Source: Acidiphilium multivorum AIU301 (GTDB lineage Bacteria > Pseudomonadota > Alphaproteobacteria > Acetobacterales > Acetobacteraceae). From it: DNA of 64,000 nt. The position numbers and the translations under genes are program-made. Shown here in pieces: positions 47,371-61,216 of this stretch. Positions within the stretch are counted from its first letter, which is position 1. Every line of letters begins with the position of its first letter. A model generated the notes under the pieces. That model ran no database searches and was not told the DNA's origin. It worked only from the letters and a program-made list of their open reading frames with translations. The DNA lies in contig NC_015186.1 in the NCBI RefSeq assembly GCF_000202835.1, forward strand, positions 1,860,001-1,924,000. The letters are read 5' to 3'.

Positions 47371-47436
47371 GGCGCCAGAGTCGGGTATCGCGGGGCGAAA
47401 ATCAAGCGACACGTTTCAGCCGACAGGAGAGGCTTC

Positions 47437-48168
47437 ATGCCCGAAATCAAGAGACCGAGCGGCCGCATGGCCGATGCGCTGCGCCAGGTGGAGATCGTCA
47501 CCGGCTTCTCCCGCCATGCCGAGGGCTCGGCGCTGATCCGCATGGGCGGCACCGAGGTGCTGTGCGCGGCGAGCGTGGAGGGCCGGGTGCCGGGCTTCCT
47601 GCGCGGCGCCGGCCAGGGCTGGGTGACGGCGGAATACGGCATGCTGCCGCGCGCGACCCACACCCGCGGCGACCGCGAGGCGGCGCGCGGCAAGCAGTCC
47701 GGCCGCACACAGGAAATCCAGCGGCTGATCGGCCGCTCGCTGCGCGCGGTGGTGGACCGCACGGCGCTGGGCGAAATGACCATCACCCTCGATTGCGACG
47801 TGCTGAACGCCGATGGCGGCACGCGCTGTGCCGCGATCACCGGCGCCTGGGTCGCGCTCGCGCTCGCGATTCGCACGCTGCGCAAGGCGAACGTGATCGC
47901 GACCGACCCGCTGATTGGCCAGGTTGCGGCCGTCTCCTGCGGCGTGTTCGGGGGCGTCCCGGTCCTCGACCTCGATTACGCCGAGGATTCCAACGCCGAG
48001 GCGGACGCCAATTTCGTCCTCACCGGCACGGGCGGCATCGTCGAGATCCAGGCGACCGCCGAACGGGCGACCTTCGAGGAGGCGACCTTCGGCACCCTGC
48101 TCGGCCTCGCCCGCAAGGGCACCGCCGAGCTGTTCACGGCACAGCGCGCGGCCCTCGATGCGGCCTGA
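47437..48168 (+). CDS. rph: Ribonuclease PH
   Basis: A 243-residue phosphate-dependent 3'-5' exoribonuclease that trims tRNA precursors. Conserved [32 protein letters not shown] and the phosphate-binding [20 protein letters not shown] are present, followed by [12 protein letters not shown] with catalytic aspartates. An AGGAGA ribosome-binding site precedes the ATG. hrcA-rph-rdgB clustering is common in alphaproteobacteria. Confidence 0.96.
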   Translation: MPEIKRPSGRMADALRQVEIVTGFSRHAEGSALIRMGGTEVLCAASVEGRVPGFLRGAGQGWVTAEYGMLPRATHTRGDREAARGKQSGRTQEIQRLIGRSLRAVVDRTALGEMTITLDCDVLNADGGTRCAAITGAWVALALAIRTLRKANVIATDPLIGQVAAVSCGVFGGVPVLDLDYAEDSNAEADANFVLTGTGGIVEIQATAERATFEEATFGTLLGLARKGTAELFTAQRAALDAA

Positions 48169-48175
48169 GGCGGCG

Positions 48176-48763
48176 ATGCGGCTCGAACGCGGCCAGCGGG
48201 TGGTGATCGCCACCCACAATGCCGGCAAGCTCGCCGAATTCGCCCTGCTGCTCGCCCCGCACGGGCTCGATTGTGTATCTTCCGGCGCGCTCGGCCTGAA
48301 GGAGCCGGCGGAGGACGCGCCGGATTTCGCCGGCAATGCGCGGATCAAGGCGCTCGCGGCGGCGACAGCGAGCGGTCTTGCGGCGATCGCCGACGATTCG
48401 GGGCTGGAGGTCGCCGCCCTCGGCGGCGCGCCCGGCGTGCGCTCGGCGCGGTTCGCGCAGGAGGCGGGCGGCTATGCCGCGGCGATGGCGAATATCATCG
48501 CCGCCAGCCGGGCGGACGACCGCGCCGCCTTCGCCGCCGCGATCTGCCTCGCGACACCCGAAGGACGGACCTTCACCTATCTCGGCTGGTGCCGCGGGCG
48601 CATCGCCCCCGCGCCGCGCGGCGATGGCGGCTTCGGCTACGATCCGGTCTTCGTGCCGCTCGGCGAGACGCGCAGTTTCGCCGAACTCGACAAGGCGGAA
48701 AAATCGGCGATCAGCCACCGCTACCGGGCGCTGCGGCAGTTCGCCGCGGCGCATCTCGGCTGA
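48176..48763 (+). CDS. rdgB: XTP/dITP pyrophosphatase
   Basis: A 195-residue Ham1/RdgB nucleotide-pool sanitising enzyme. It has the substrate loop ATHNAGKLAEF (about residues 11-21), FAGNARIKA, catalytic ADDSGLEV near 67, GFGYDPVFVP near 150 and SHRYRALRQF at the end. It hydrolyses deaminated purine triphosphates. ATG at 48176 is preferred (TGAGGCGG upstream); an upstream ATG at 48158 lies within rph. Confidence 0.95.
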   Translation: MRLERGQRVVIATHNAGKLAEFALLLAPHGLDCVSSGALGLKEPAEDAPDFAGNARIKALAAATASGLAAIADDSGLEVAALGGAPGVRSARFAQEAGGYAAAMANIIAASRADDRAAFAAAICLATPEGRTFTYLGWCRGRIAPAPRGDGGFGYDPVFVPLGETRSFAELDKAEKSAISHRYRALRQFAAAHLG

Positions 48764-48778
48764 AGATCTTCCGGCCGG

Positions 48779-53322
<4,544 letters not shown>

Positions 53323-53323
<1 letters not shown>

Positions 53324-54774
53324 CACTCCGCGGCGGTGGCGAGCGCGCCGTCGGGGCGCGCGGCGGCGGTTTCGAGATAGGCGTGCATGGCGTCGGCGGC
53401 ATCGCGGCCGTCCTTGATCGCCCAGACGACGAGGCTGGCGCCGCGCACGATGTCGCCGGCGGCGAACACGCCGGGCAGCGCGGTCATGAAACTCTTCGAG
53501 TTGACCTTCAGCGTGCCCCAGCGGGTCAGCGCGAGGCCCGGCTCGTTGAAGGCGCCGGGCAGATCCTCGGGGTCGAAGCCGAGCGCCTTTATGACGAGAT
53601 CGGCCTCGATGGTGAATTCCGAGCCCGCGATGGGCTCGACGGTCTGGCGGCCGGAGGCATCGGCGAGGCCGAGATGCATCCGCACCGCCTTCACCGCACT
53701 GACCCGCCCGGCGCCGACGAAGGCTTCCGGCGCGGAGAGCCAGGTGAACTCGACCCCCTCGTCGATCGCGTTCGCGACCTCGCGCGCCGAGCCGGGCATG
53801 TTGGCGCGGTCGCGCCGATAGAGGCAGGTGACGGCGGCGGCGTCCTGGCGGATCGCGGTGCGGACACAGTCCATCGCCGTGTCGCCGCCGCCGATGACGA
53901 CGACGCGCTTGCCGGCGGCGTTCAAGGCACCCGAATCATAGTCCAGAACCGCATCGCCCAGCCCCTTGCGGTTCGAGGCGATGAGATAGTCGAGCGCAGG
54001 CACCACGCCGTCGAGCCGGCTGCCCGGCACGTCGATCTCGCGCGCCTTGTAGACGCCGGTGGCGACCAGCACCGCGTCGTAGCGCGCGCGCAACTCGGCA
54101 AAGCTCAGGGCGCCGCCGATATCATCGTTCAGATGGAAATGGATGCCGCCGTCCTCGAGCCAGGCGCGCCGCCGGGCGACGATCTCCTTCTCCAGCTTGA
54201 AGCCGGGAATGCCGTAGATCAGCAGCCCGCCCACCCGGTCGTGCCGGTCATGGACATGCACCTGATACCCCTTGCGCCGCAGCGCCTCGGCGGCGGCGAG
54301 GCCGGCCGGCCCGGCGCCGATGATGCCGACACTCTGCGCGCGCTCGCGCCGCGGGCGGATCGGCCGGACCCAGCCATTCTCGAAGGCGGTGTCGGTGATG
54401 TAGCGCTCGACGGCGCCGATGGTCACGCTCTCGAACCCCTTCTCGATGACGCAGTTGCCCTCGCAGAGCCGGTCCTGCGGGCAGATGCGGCCGCAGATTT
54501 CGGGGAAGGTGTTGGTGGCGGCGGAAATCTCGTAGGCTTCCTCGAGCCGCCCCTCGGCCGAGAGCTTCAGCCAGTCGGGGATGTTGTTGCCAAGCGGGCA
54601 ATGCACCTGACAGAACGGAATCCCGCACTGGCTGCACCGGCTAGCCTGGGCCGCCGCGTCCTTCGGGTCGAAATCGCGATAGATCTCGCCGAAATCCTCG
54701 CGGCGTTCGACGGCGGCGCGCTTTTCCGGCGGCTGCTGCGCAAGACGCACGAATTGCTGCATGTGCTCGGTCAT
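53323..54774 (-). CDS. gltD: Glutamate synthase (NADPH) small subunit
   Basis: A 483-residue FAD protein passing electrons from NADPH to GltB. The N-terminal two [4Fe-4S] segments are CSQCGIPFCQVHCPLGNNIP (about residue 41) and CPQDRLCEGNC (about 97). FAD-binding GAGPAGLAAAEAL is near 150 and NADPH-binding GGGDTAMDC near 290. ATG at 54774 (spacing 8 from GGAG) is preferred to GTG at 54780. It precedes gltB, the reverse of the common gltBD order. The leader holds a long-range inverted repeat that includes the ribosome-binding site. Confidence 0.95.
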
Positions 54775-54782
54775 CGGCACAA

Positions 54783-54834
54783 CTCCGTTCCGTGGATGGC
54801 TGTTTCCGGCAGTATCTAGCTCACGGGAACGGAG
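54783..54834 (-). promoter_or_regulatory. Inverted repeat in the gltD leader
   Basis: CTCCGTTCC and GGAACGGAG are perfect 9-bp arms, 34 bp apart. On the mRNA strand the arm nearest the gene contains the GGAG used as ribosome-binding site of gltD. If transcription starts upstream of 54834 the site would be masked by pairing. A protein-binding operator is the alternative reading. Confidence 0.45.
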
Positions 54835-54951
54835 ATTGCCAGCAATAATTCGATGTTAAGTCATATCAACTGCCATATATGCTCGATTACCAGCTCTGCG
54901 CCCTCATCACCGCGGTTTTGTGACAGAAAATTATGTCCCGTTTGAGACCTA

Positions 54952-55902
54952 TCACGCTTCGCCGCCAGTCGGACGCCCGCCGCCATGCCGGTAGCGCCGC
55001 ATGTAGGAGGGGACGACAAGGTCGATCGGCGTCGCGACGATGCCGAGATCGGCCAGCGTCCGCGCGTTCCGCGCGACCACGTTGTCGCGCCGGAGCAGCA
55101 GGAGCTGATCGGTCGTCAGCAACCGTCCGGGCAGGCGCTGGAGCACCGCAGCCTGCAACCAGGCGGCCCAGCGCGGCACGCCGACCAGGGCGCGGTGATG
55201 GCCGGTTTCCGCGTTGATATAGGCCAGCAGGTCGAGGAAGCTCCGCACTTCGGGGCCGCCGAGCTCGTAGGTTGCGCCGGCGAGTTCGGGCCGGTCGATC
55301 GCCGCCATCACCGCATCGGCGACGTCGCCGACATACACCGGCTGGAATTTCGTCTCGCCCTCGATCACCGGCAGGAACGGCAGTTGCGCCGCCATCGCGC
55401 CGAAGCGGTTGAAGAACCCGTCCTCCGGCCCGAACACGATCGAGGGGCGCAGGATCGTCGCCGCAGGAAAGGCCGCCTTCACCGCCGCCTCGCCCAGCCC
55501 CTTGCTCCGCGCATACTGGCTCGCCGCCTTCGGATCGGCGCCGATCGCCGAGACGTGCACGAGCGCGCGCACCCCCGCCTCCGCCGCGAGCGTCGCGATC
55601 CTCGCCGCGCCCTGGTGCTGCACCCGGTCGAAATCGCCGCGCCGCCGTTCGGCCAGGATTCCCACGAGATTGATGACGCAGGTCGCCCCCTCGATCGCGC
55701 GGCGCAACGCCGCCTCGTTGTCGAGCGGAGCATAGAGCGGCACGATCTGGCCGACATCGCCAAGCGGGCGGAGAAAGGCGCCGGCCTCGGTATCGCGCAT
55801 CGCCGCGCGCACCACCCAGCCCGCGGCGGCCAGGCGTTTCACGACATGGCGGCCAATGAAGCCGGATGCGCCGAAAACCGTTGCAACCTTGCGCGATGCC
55901 AT
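54952..55902 (-). CDS. NDUFA9-like NAD(P)H-binding protein (complex I accessory type)
   Basis: A 316-residue atypical SDR. The dinucleotide motif FGASGFIGRHVV (about residues 9-20), VINLVGIL near 75, SKGLGEAAV near 130 and ILRPSIVFGPEDGFFNRF near 145 match the complex I NDUFA9 subunit family of alphaproteobacteria and mitochondria. In bacteria it may stabilise or assemble NADH dehydrogenase; the role is not proven. An AGGAGA site precedes the ATG at 55902. No nuo genes are nearby. Confidence 0.85.
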   Translation of the reverse strand: MASRKVATVFGASGFIGRHVVKRLAAAGWVVRAAMRDTEAGAFLRPLGDVGQIVPLYAPLDNEAALRRAIEGATCVINLVGILAERRRGDFDRVQHQGAARIATLAAEAGVRALVHVSAIGADPKAASQYARSKGLGEAAVKAAFPAATILRPSIVFGPEDGFFNRFGAMAAQLPFLPVIEGETKFQPVYVGDVADAVMAAIDRPELAGATYELGGPEVRSFLDLLAYINAETGHHRALVGVPRWAAWLQAAVLQRLPGRLLTTDQLLLLRRDNVVARNARTLADLGIVATPIDLVVPSYMRRYRHGGGRPTGGEA

Positions 55903-56052
55903 GAGGGTCTCCTTTTGATGGGTGCCTTCTGTTCGCATGACTGGCCCGCGCAAGACAACCGCCTCCCGCACGAAGGCGGATTGACGGCAGGGCGCCGCTT
56001 CGCTACAGCCCCGTTCACCGAAGCGCGCCGGTGCGGCGCGGTTAGCCTCCTT

Positions 56053-56138
56053 GCCCAGGTGGCGGAATGGTAGACGCGCAGGTTTCAGGTACCTGTGGCC
56101 GCAAGGCTGTGGAAGTTCGAGTCTTCTCCTGGGCACCA
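56053..56138 (+). tRNA. tRNA-Leu (anticodon CAG)
   Basis: Complete 86-nt class II tRNA. The acceptor arms GCCCAGG and CCTGGGC pair, with discriminator A and an encoded CCA. The D-arm contains TGGCGGAATGGTAGACGC. The anticodon stem CAGGT/ACCTG closes the loop TTCAGGT, with CAG in the centre. A long variable arm and the T-arm GTTCGAGTC follow. It reads the CTG codon, the dominant leucine codon in these genes. Confidence 0.96.
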
Positions 56139-56176
56139 ACTCTCAATAGTCCCGCGTGCGGGATCGTGATGGGCCG

Positions 56177-56833
56177 ATGAGCCAGACCCAGTTTGCCGCC
56201 GGCGCCACCATACACATCCATCGCCACGACCTTCCGGACGGGCTCGATCTCGGCCCCGTGGTCGCCGTCGACACCGAAACGATGGGCCTCGATCCGCGGC
56301 GCGACCGGCTCTGCCTCGTGCAGCTCTCCGCCGGCGACAACAGCGCGCATCTCGTGCAGATCGTCCCGCCCGCCCTGGGCGGGCGCGGCGCCGACTGCCC
56401 GAACCTGAAGCGCCTGCTCGAGCATCCCGGCGTGACCAAGCTGTTCCACTTCGCCCGGTTCGACCTCGCGATGCTGTATCACGCGCTCGGCGTGACGACC
56501 GCGCCGGTGATCTGCACCAAGATCGCCTCGAAGCTGGTCCGCACCTATACCGACCGCCACGGGCTGAAGGACCTCTGCCGCGACCTCGTCGGCATCGAGA
56601 TCTCCAAGCAGCAGCAGACCAGCGACTGGGGTTCGGCCGAGCTCTCGCCCGAGCAATGCGCCTATGCGGCGTCGGACGTGCTGCACCTGCATGCGATCTG
56701 GGCGCGGCTCGAAGCCCTCCTGGTCCGCGAGGGGCGGCGCGAACTGGCCGATGCGTGCTACCGGTTCCTGCCGGCGCGCGCGAAGCTCGATCTGCTCGGT
56801 TTCGAGGATCCCGACATTTTCAGCCATCGCTGA
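56177..56833 (+). CDS. Short RNase D family 3'-5' exonuclease
   Basis: A 218-residue DnaQ-like exonuclease. Its DEDDy motifs are AVDTETMGLDPRRDRLCLVQ (about residues 31-50), FHFARFDLAML near 92 and YAASDVLHL near 166. It lacks the C-terminal HRDC domains of E. coli RNase D (375 aa), as is normal for this short alphaproteobacterial group. It probably trims structured RNA. It lies directly upstream of the kdsD-lptCAB cluster. Confidence 0.9.
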   Translation: MSQTQFAAGATIHIHRHDLPDGLDLGPVVAVDTETMGLDPRRDRLCLVQLSAGDNSAHLVQIVPPALGGRGADCPNLKRLLEHPGVTKLFHFARFDLAMLYHALGVTTAPVICTKIASKLVRTYTDRHGLKDLCRDLVGIEISKQQQTSDWGSAELSPEQCAYAASDVLHLHAIWARLEALLVREGRRELADACYRFLPARAKLDLLGFEDPDIFSHR

Positions 56834-56896
56834 CGGCGGCTCCGCCCCGCGCGTCATTCTGTTGACCCGGCGCGGCGCATCGTCACATACAAGGCC

Positions 56897-57919
56897 ATGA
56901 CGAGCGGACAGACCATGCCTGTTGCCCCTCCACGCCGCGATCAGTCCCCGACGGCCGCCACCGACGATCTCGCCATCGCGCGCGACGTGCTCGCGACCGA
57001 GGCGGCCGCGCTCAACGCCCTGGCCGCAACGCTGGGCGAGGGCTTCACCGCGGCGGTGACGACGCTGGCGGACATCGCCGGCCGCGTCGTCGTCACCGGC
57101 ATGGGCAAGTCCGGCCATGTGGCGCGCAAGATCGCCGCCACCCTCGCCTCCACCGGCACGCCGGCGCTGTTCGTCCACCCGGCCGAGGCGAGCCACGGCG
57201 ATCTCGGCATGATCGTGCCGGGCGACGCGGTGATCGCCCTGTCGAACTCCGGCGAGGCCGCCGAACTCGCCGCCATCGTCTCCCATGTCCGCCGCTTCGC
57301 CCTGCCGCTGGTCGCGATCACCAGCCGCGCCGAGAGCACCCTGGCCCGCGCCGCCGACCTCGTGCTGCTGCTCCCCGCCGCCCCCGAGGCCGGGCCGATC
57401 GGCATGGCGCCGACCACCAGCACGACGATGCAGATGGCGCTCGGCGACGCCATCGCCGTTGCCCTGCTCGCCCGGCGCGGCTTCACCGCCGCCGATTTCG
57501 GCCTGTTCCACCCCGGCGGCAAGCTCGGCGCCCGGCTCCGGCGCGTTCGCGACCTGATGCATGAAGGCGAGGCCGTGCCGCTCGCCGGGCCAGACACGCG
57601 CATGGATCAGGCGATCCTGCTGATCACCGCAAAGCATTTCGGCTGCCTCGGCATCATCGACGGCGAACGCCGCCTGCTCGGCGTGGTGACCGACGGCGAC
57701 CTCCGCCGGGCCATGGCGCCGGATCTGCTGACGCGGGAGGTCGGCCGCATCATGACCACCAGCCCGCGCGTGATCGGGCCCGAACGCCTGGCCGAGGAGG
57801 CGCTGCACGACATGACGGCGCTGACCCCGCGGGTGATGTCGCTGTTCGTGGTGGACGAGTCGCGGCGGGTGCTCGGCATCGTCCACATGCACGACCTGCT
57901 GCGGGCGGGTGTCGCATGA
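56897..57919 (+). CDS. kdsD: Arabinose-5-phosphate isomerase
   Basis: A 340-residue KpsF/GutQ-type enzyme: an SIS sugar-isomerase domain (VVVTGMGKSGHVARKIAATL near residue 55, HPAEASHGDLGM near 93, SNSGEA near 115) followed by two CBS domains (about 215-335). It converts ribulose-5-phosphate to arabinose-5-phosphate, the first step toward Kdo of lipopolysaccharide. It overlaps lptC by four bases, tying Kdo supply to LPS export. Confidence 0.95.
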   Translation: MTSGQTMPVAPPRRDQSPTAATDDLAIARDVLATEAAALNALAATLGEGFTAAVTTLADIAGRVVVTGMGKSGHVARKIAATLASTGTPALFVHPAEASHGDLGMIVPGDAVIALSNSGEAAELAAIVSHVRRFALPLVAITSRAESTLARAADLVLLLPAAPEAGPIGMAPTTSTTMQMALGDAIAVALLARRGFTAADFGLFHPGGKLGARLRRVRDLMHEGEAVPLAGPDTRMDQAILLITAKHFGCLGIIDGERRLLGVVTDGDLRRAMAPDLLTREVGRIMTTSPRVIGPERLAEEALHDMTALTPRVMSLFVVDESRRVLGIVHMHDLLRAGVA

Positions 57920-58656
57920 ACACCGCGCGCACCCCCGACCAGCCCGGCAAGCCGCAGCGGCACGGCACGCTGTTCTCGCAGGCCGACGGGCTGTTCGCCG
58001 CCCTGGCCCACGCGCGCGACCGCCAGCGCGCCGCCCTCGGCCGGCAGCGGCGCATCGTCGGCATCGCCAAGATCGTTCTCCCGGCGATCGCGGCCGTGCT
58101 GCTCTTCGCCATCGTGATCTTCCCCGACCTGCGCAGCGGCGCGAGCTTCGGCCGGGTCACCTATCGCGAATTGCCGCAAGCCTCGGGCGCCGCCCTCTCG
58201 CGGATGAGCACGGCGGAATATCGCGGCGTGGACGCGCGCGGCGAGAAATTCACCATCACCGCGCGCCACGCCGTGCAGACCGGCGGCGACCGGCTGAGCC
58301 TGACCGGGCCGAAAGGCGACATCACGACGAAAGGCGGCGCCTGGTTCATGCTCGATGCCCGCAACGGCGTCTATCACCAGAAGACCCAGCGTCTCGACCT
58401 GGCCGGCAAGGTGACGCTCTACCGCGCCGACGGTACCACCATGCGCACGCGCCAGGCAACGATCGACATCCAGGCCGGCACCGCCGACGGGCACGACCCG
58501 GTCAGCGCCTTCGGCCCGTTCGGAACGCTGACCTCGGCGCAGGGCTTCACCGCGCGCAATCGCGGCCAGATCATCACTTTCACCGGGCCTTCGCATCTCG
58601 TGCTCGACCAGGCGAATCCGTCATCGACCGCCACGGGTGCCGGAGGCGGTTCATGA
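57916..58656 (+). CDS. lptC: LPS export ABC transporter periplasmic protein LptC
   Basis: A 246-residue bitopic protein. A basic cytoplasmic N-terminus (about residues 1-48) is followed by one membrane helix (about 50-70) and a beta-jellyroll periplasmic domain of OstA/LptC type (GEKFTITARHAVQTGG, MRTRQATIDIQAGTADG). It hands LPS from LptB2FG to LptA. Assignment rests on domain pattern and position between kdsD and lptA. ATGA overlaps occur at both ends. Confidence 0.9.
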   Translation: MNTARTPDQPGKPQRHGTLFSQADGLFAALAHARDRQRAALGRQRRIVGIAKIVLPAIAAVLLFAIVIFPDLRSGASFGRVTYRELPQASGAALSRMSTAEYRGVDARGEKFTITARHAVQTGGDRLSLTGPKGDITTKGGAWFMLDARNGVYHQKTQRLDLAGKVTLYRADGTTMRTRQATIDIQAGTADGHDPVSAFGPFGTLTSAQGFTARNRGQIITFTGPSHLVLDQANPSSTATGAGGGS

Positions 58657-59624
58657 GGCCGCTGGCGGCGCCGCTCACGGCGCTCCTGCTCGTGGCCGCC
58701 CTTCCCGCCGGCGCCAGCGCGCAGTCGCTCGGTTTCGGCACCGCCGGCGGCCAGCCGGCGCCGATCGACATCACGGCGCAGAACGGCATTTCCTGGAACC
58801 AGAAGACCCGGATCGTGACCGCGAAGGGCAATGCCAGGGCGGTGCGCGGCAAGGTCACGGTGACGGCGGACGAACTCGTCGCCCATTACAGCCCGAAGCC
58901 GGCCAGCGGCGCGGCAAAGCCGACGCCGGCGGCGAAACCTGATGCTTCGGCCGGAGGCCTCGGCGGCCTCGATTCCGGCGCGTCGCAGATCACCCAGCTC
59001 GACGCGGTGGGCCATGTCCACATCTTCACCGCGACCGAGCAGGCCTTCGGCGATCTCGCGGTCTATCACATGGCCCGCCACGAACTCGTGCTGACCGGCG
59101 GCAACCTGCGGCTGATCACCCCGACCGAGACGGTCACCGCCACCAGGGCGCTGCAATACTGGTCCGAGGCCCGCAAGGCGGTCGCGATCGGCCATGCGAA
59201 AGTGCTCGGCAAGGACGGCCGGTCCGTCACCGCCGACCGGCTGACCGGCTATTTCACCGCCGCCCCCGCCGCGCCGAAAGCCGGCGGCACGCCACCGGCG
59301 GGCTCCACGGCGGAAGCGAGCCAGCTGCGCAAGGTGGTGGCGGAGGGGCATGTCGTCGTGACGACGCAGACCGATGTCGCGACCGGCGATCACGGCGTCT
59401 ATCATCCGGCCACCGGAATCGCGGTGCTCACCGGCAATGTCCACATCACCCACGGCCCGAACGAGCTTGCCGGCCACATCGCCCAGGTCAACATGAAGAC
59501 AGGGGTGGCGACGCTGCTCTCCGCTCCCGGCCATCGGGTGGAGGGCCTCATCCTGCCGGACTCGGCGCCGGCCGCAAAACCCGGTGCCGCGAAATCGCCG
59601 CAATCGGGCGCCAGAGCGAAATGA
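58653..59624 (+). CDS. lptA: LPS transport periplasmic bridge protein LptA, long form
   Basis: A 323-residue periplasmic protein with a cleavable signal (about 1-23, ending ASA). The OstA-fold repeats are recognisable (ITAQNGISWNQKTRIVTAKGNARAVRG, VTADELVAHY, LVLTGGNLRLI, VVTTQTDVATGDHGVY). E. coli LptA has about 185 residues. The extra length comes mainly from two Ala/Pro-rich inserts (about residues 85-108 and 208-228) and an Ala/Lys-rich tail. The bridge role is known for the family; the inserts are unexplained. Confidence 0.9.
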   Translation: MRPLAAPLTALLLVAALPAGASAQSLGFGTAGGQPAPIDITAQNGISWNQKTRIVTAKGNARAVRGKVTVTADELVAHYSPKPASGAAKPTPAAKPDASAGGLGGLDSGASQITQLDAVGHVHIFTATEQAFGDLAVYHMARHELVLTGGNLRLITPTETVTATRALQYWSEARKAVAIGHAKVLGKDGRSVTADRLTGYFTAAPAAPKAGGTPPAGSTAEASQLRKVVAEGHVVVTTQTDVATGDHGVYHPATGIAVLTGNVHITHGPNELAGHIAQVNMKTGVATLLSAPGHRVEGLILPDSAPAAKPGAAKSPQSGARAK

Positions 59625-60415
59625 TGAAGGAGCAGCTTCGCGTCATCGAGGGCGGCGTTCGCGAACGCTTCCCCGTTCCCGGCACTCTGGCCGAGCAGGG
59701 GCTGGTCGCGCGTGGCCTCGGCAAGAGTTTCCGCAAGCGTCCCGTGGTGCGCAACGTCTCGGTCACGCTGCGGCGTGGCGAGGCCGTCGGGCTGCTCGGC
59801 CCGAACGGCGCCGGCAAGACCACGACGTTCTACATGATCGTCGGGCTGATCCAGCCGGATTCCGGATCGATCATGCTCGACGGCGCCGATATCTCGACCC
59901 TGCCGATGTATCGCCGCGCGCGGCTCGGCATCGGCTACCTGCCGCAGGAAGCCAGCGTGTTCCGCGGCCTGACGGTCGAACAGAACATCACCGCCGCCCT
60001 CGAGGTGGTGGAGAACGATCCCGACCGGCGCGAGGCCATGCTGGATGCCCTGCTCGCCGAATTCGGCATCTCGCACCTGCGCCGCACGCCGGCCCTCGCC
60101 CTGTCCGGCGGCGAGCGCCGGCGGGTCGAGATCGCCCGCGCGCTGGCCACCGGGCCGAGCTACATCCTGCTCGACGAGCCGCTCGCCGGCATCGACCCGA
60201 TCGCGGTCGGCGAGATCCGCGACATGGTGGCCCAGCTCAAGCAGCGCGGCCTCGGCGTGGTCATCACCGACCACAATGTCCGCGAGACGCTGGAAGTGAT
60301 CGACCGCGCCTATATCCTGCACGAGGGCCATGTCCTCATGGAAGGCGCGCCGGACGAGGTGGTGGCGCATCCCGAGGTCCGCCGCGTCTATCTCGGCGAC
60401 CGCTTCATGCTCTGA
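59621..60415 (+). CDS. lptB: LPS export ABC transporter ATP-binding protein LptB
   Basis: A 264-residue ATPase: Walker A GPNGAGKTTT (about residue 62), Q-loop YLPQEASVFRGLTVEQNI, signature LSGGERRRVEIARAL near 160 and Walker B YILLDEPLAGIDPIAV near 183. It powers LPS extraction with LptFG. The start overlaps the lptA stop (ATGATGA). Unlike many alphaproteobacteria, rpoN does not follow. Confidence 0.95.
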   Translation: MMKEQLRVIEGGVRERFPVPGTLAEQGLVARGLGKSFRKRPVVRNVSVTLRRGEAVGLLGPNGAGKTTTFYMIVGLIQPDSGSIMLDGADISTLPMYRRARLGIGYLPQEASVFRGLTVEQNITAALEVVENDPDRREAMLDALLAEFGISHLRRTPALALSGGERRRVEIARALATGPSYILLDEPLAGIDPIAVGEIRDMVAQLKQRGLGVVITDHNVRETLEVIDRAYILHEGHVLMEGAPDEVVAHPEVRRVYLGDRFML

Positions 60416-60495
60416 CCCGCCCCGCCGCCACGCGGATGGCGCGCATGCGGCGACAAAACTTGTCACGCCCGCCCCGATGGGCTAGGCGAACCCTG

Positions 60496-60522
60496 CCGGC
60501 ACCCCTGGAGGCCGGTTTTTTT
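60496..60522 (+). terminator. Hairpin with T-run between lptB and rplY
   Basis: CCGGC and GCCGG form a 5-bp stem around a 10-base loop, followed directly by seven T. This is the only classical terminator-like site seen in the window. It lies 23 bp before the rplY start, so it may end the lptB transcript or attenuate rplY. Confidence 0.55.
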
Positions 60523-60544
60523 CATTGAGTTCATGGAGCGAAGA

Positions 60545-61198
60545 ATGGCCAAGTTCGAGACCATTGCGGCCGAGGATCGCGCGCGGGCCGGCAAGGGGGT
60601 GGCGCGGGCGACACGGCGGGCCGGCAAGGTGCCGGCGGTGATTTACGGGGCGAAGCAGGAACCCACCCTGATCGCGCTCGACCCGCGCATCGTGCTGCGC
60701 GAGATGAAGCGCGGCGGCTGGCGCTCGCGCCTCTACGAGATCGAGACCGCTTCGGGCAAGGCCCGCGCGCTGATGCGCGACATCCAGCTGCATCCGGTCA
60801 CCGACCAGCCCGAGCATGTGGACTTCCAGCGCCTCGCCGCCGGCGAGCCGGTTCGGGTGGCTGTGAACGTCAACTTCCTCAACGAGCTGATCTCGGTCGG
60901 CATGAAGCGCGGCGGCGTGCTGAACGTCGTGCGCCACGCCGTCGAGGTGCTGTGCGACCCGGATCACATCCCCGATCATTTCGAGGCGGATCTCGGCCCG
61001 CTCGACATCAACGACAATATCCGCTGGTCGGACCTCAAGGGCACCGGCGAGGCGAAGCCGACCATCACCGACCGTGACTTCGTGATCGCGACCATCGCGC
61101 CGCCGACCGTGGTGGCCGAGGCGGCCCCGGCCGAGGGTGCCGCCGCCGCGCCGGCCAAGGGTGCCGCCAAGGGCGCTGCCAAGGGCGGCAAGAAGTAA
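60545..61198 (+). CDS. rplY: Ribosomal protein bL25 (long CTC form)
   Basis: A 217-residue CTC-type L25 that binds 5S rRNA. The N-terminal L25 domain ([19 protein letters not shown] near residue 18, [19 protein letters not shown] near 77) and the C-terminal TL5 domain are present. An Ala/Lys-rich tail (about 185-217) is typical of alphaproteobacterial versions. ATG at 60545 follows GGAGCGAAG. Confidence 0.95.
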   Translation: MAKFETIAAEDRARAGKGVARATRRAGKVPAVIYGAKQEPTLIALDPRIVLREMKRGGWRSRLYEIETASGKARALMRDIQLHPVTDQPEHVDFQRLAAGEPVRVAVNVNFLNELISVGMKRGGVLNVVRHAVEVLCDPDHIPDHFEADLGPLDINDNIRWSDLKGTGEAKPTITDRDFVIATIAPPTVVAEAAPAEGAAAAPAKGAAKGAAKGGKK

Positions 61199-61216
61199 TA
61201 TCGCGGAACCCTCGCC

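Noticed and set aside
56053-56138. tRNA-Leu considered as an integration (attachment) site
   Set aside because: No integrase, no repeated 3' end of the tRNA and no island-like gene content follow; the downstream genes are housekeeping genes.
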